This document shows, one piece after another, positions 6,640 to 7,263 of a stretch of DNA of 7,263 nucleotides. The stretch covers positions 1-7,263 of the forward strand of contig DATDPS010000113.1 of the NCBI GenBank assembly GCA_035292625.1, read 5' to 3'. The position numbers and the translations under genes were made by a program. The notes beneath the pieces were generated by a model that saw nothing but the letters and a program-made list of their open reading frames with translations, made no database searches and was not told the DNA's origin. The DNA comes from SHZL01 sp035292625 (GTDB lineage: Bacteria; Pseudomonadota; Gammaproteobacteria; Xanthomonadales; SZUA-36). Position 1 is the stretch's first letter; every line of letters starts with the position of its first letter.

Positions 6640-7263
6640 TTACTGCGATGATGAGAGATTCTCGAGTTGCGATACCGCATCCTGCGGGTTGAGCAGAGCC
6701 AGGCGGAAGGCTCCGCCACAGGTCTTGCCAGCACTTTCAGCGCTGGTGACGATGGTAGCTCCCGCTGCTCCCGCTGCTCCCGCTGCACCCGCCGCGCCCG
6801 AGGCCACAATCGATTGCCCCACCTCCCCCACCCCGTACGTCGTGGGCAGTAATGCCCCCACCAATGCAAAGCCGACCACGGCGCCTACGAACCCGGCTAC
6901 GACATTGGCAGTGCGCGGGACGACATCAAGGTACACGGTCGTGCCTGCCGAAACCTGCAAGTGCAGCGTGCAACTGCCGATAAACGGACTGTGCAGCGGG
7001 TTCCAGGCTGAGGTCGAGGCCGTGACTGCCCCGGCCGCCACATCGGTCATCAGAAAGCCGCCGTATTCCAGTCCGCCCGGTTTTTGATCGTTCACGCGAA
7101 TCAATGCCTTGCTGGCGCTGTAGTCGTCGTAGCGGTTGTTGGGACGAAGGAATACGACCCGAACCTGCGTTTCAGTCAACGGCGGAGTCTGCTTCATTAC
7201 CTCGGCAAACTTCGGGCCACTCGCGGCGCAGCCGGTGAGGAGACCCATCACACTGAGGAAGAC
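6640..7263 (-). CDS. DUF2846-like lipoprotein with glycine-zipper segment, 5' end cut off
   Basis: A probable outer-membrane or periplasmic lipoprotein of unknown function. Counting from the GTG at 7251, a lipobox LTGC puts the acylated Cys at 8. The frame continues to the window edge as VFLS before that GTG, so the signal peptide and true start lie outside. Residues about 28-111 match the DUF2846 pattern by eye: a beta strand TQVRVVFLRP, then SKALIRVND, GGFLMTDVAAGAVTAS, and LHLQVSAGTTVYLDV. A Gly-rich hydrophobic segment follows (117-135, VVAGFVGAVVGFALVGALL), then a Gly-Ala-Ala repeat at 152-165, and a C-terminal helix FRLALLNPQDAVSQLENL that looks like a natural end. Cys94 and Cys178 could pair. 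The domain call is from memory and moderate; the lipoprotein call is firmer. Confidence 0.75.
   Translation of the reverse strand, partial: VFLSVMGLLTGCAASGPKFAEVMKQTPPLTETQVRVVFLRPNNRYDDYSASKALIRVNDQKPGGLEYGGFLMTDVAAGAVTASTSAWNPLHSPFIGSCTLHLQVSAGTTVYLDVVPRTANVVAGFVGAVVGFALVGALLPTTYGVGEVGQSIVASGAAGAAGAAGAAGATIVTSAESAGKTCGGAFRLALLNPQDAVSQLENLSSSQ
6758..6802. repeat. 9-bp tandem repeat inside the lipoprotein gene
   Basis: Three perfect copies of GCTCCCGCT (6758-6784) are followed by two diverged copies (GCACCCGCC and GCGCCCGAG). On the coding strand this is the Gly-Ala-Ala run. The 9-base unit keeps the frame, so copy number could change by slippage without breaking the gene. Confidence 0.85.

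Noticed and set aside
6424..6642. Stop-codon readthrough from the lipoprotein (TAA at 6642-6640) into the in-frame downstream open frame
   Set aside because: The lipoprotein C-terminus looks natural, and the downstream frame belongs to a GT10 remnant that continues in another frame; a shared frame has a one-in-three chance.

Overview
The window looks like a high-GC proteobacterial chromosome, most likely a gammaproteobacterium. This is inferred from gene content (secreted prolidase-like amidohydrolase, periplasmic GGT-family enzyme, MoxR/VWA pair, DUF2846-like lipoprotein) and from frequent GTG/TTG starts. The taxonomic call is tentative. Both ends cut through genes: the amidohydrolase on the left and the lipoprotein on the right continue beyond the window.

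Layout: (1) 1-1168 (+), 3' part of a metal-dependent amidohydrolase of the imidazolonepropionase/prolidase type. (2) 1261-3171 (-), a secreted gamma-glutamyltransferase-family protein, convergent with (1). It keeps the catalytic Thr and the oxyanion Gly-Gly but has changed the residues that recognise the gamma-glutamyl group. (3) 3304-4185 (+), a MoxR-type AAA+ ATPase, divergent from (2). (4) 4220-4972 (+), an unrecognised membrane protein of lower GC. Its N-terminus resembles the three-helix anchor seen on many TPR/adenylate-cyclase-like proteins. (5) 5168-6337 (+), a CoxE-like VWA protein, the usual partner of (3). (6) 6341-6624 (-), a low-GC broken remnant of a GT10 (alpha-1,3-fucosyltransferase-like) gene. 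(7) 6640-7263 (-), a DUF2846-like lipoprotein with a tandem Gly-Ala-Ala repeat.

Genes (3) and (5) form an AAA+/VWA chaperone-type pair of the MoxR/CoxD-CoxE kind, thought to remodel or mature a target protein complex. Such pairs are normally adjacent. Here a foreign-looking membrane protein gene sits between them, and a nearly identical promoter-like element (TAAACTACCG core) precedes both members. The membrane protein could be a substrate or anchor of the pair, or simply an insertion. Genes (1) and (2) both suggest peptide or amide turnover, but the sequence does not link them to the AAA+/VWA pair.

The most interesting points are the AAA+/membrane protein/VWA arrangement, the altered active site of the GGT-family protein, and the fucosyltransferase relic with a probable -1 frameshift.
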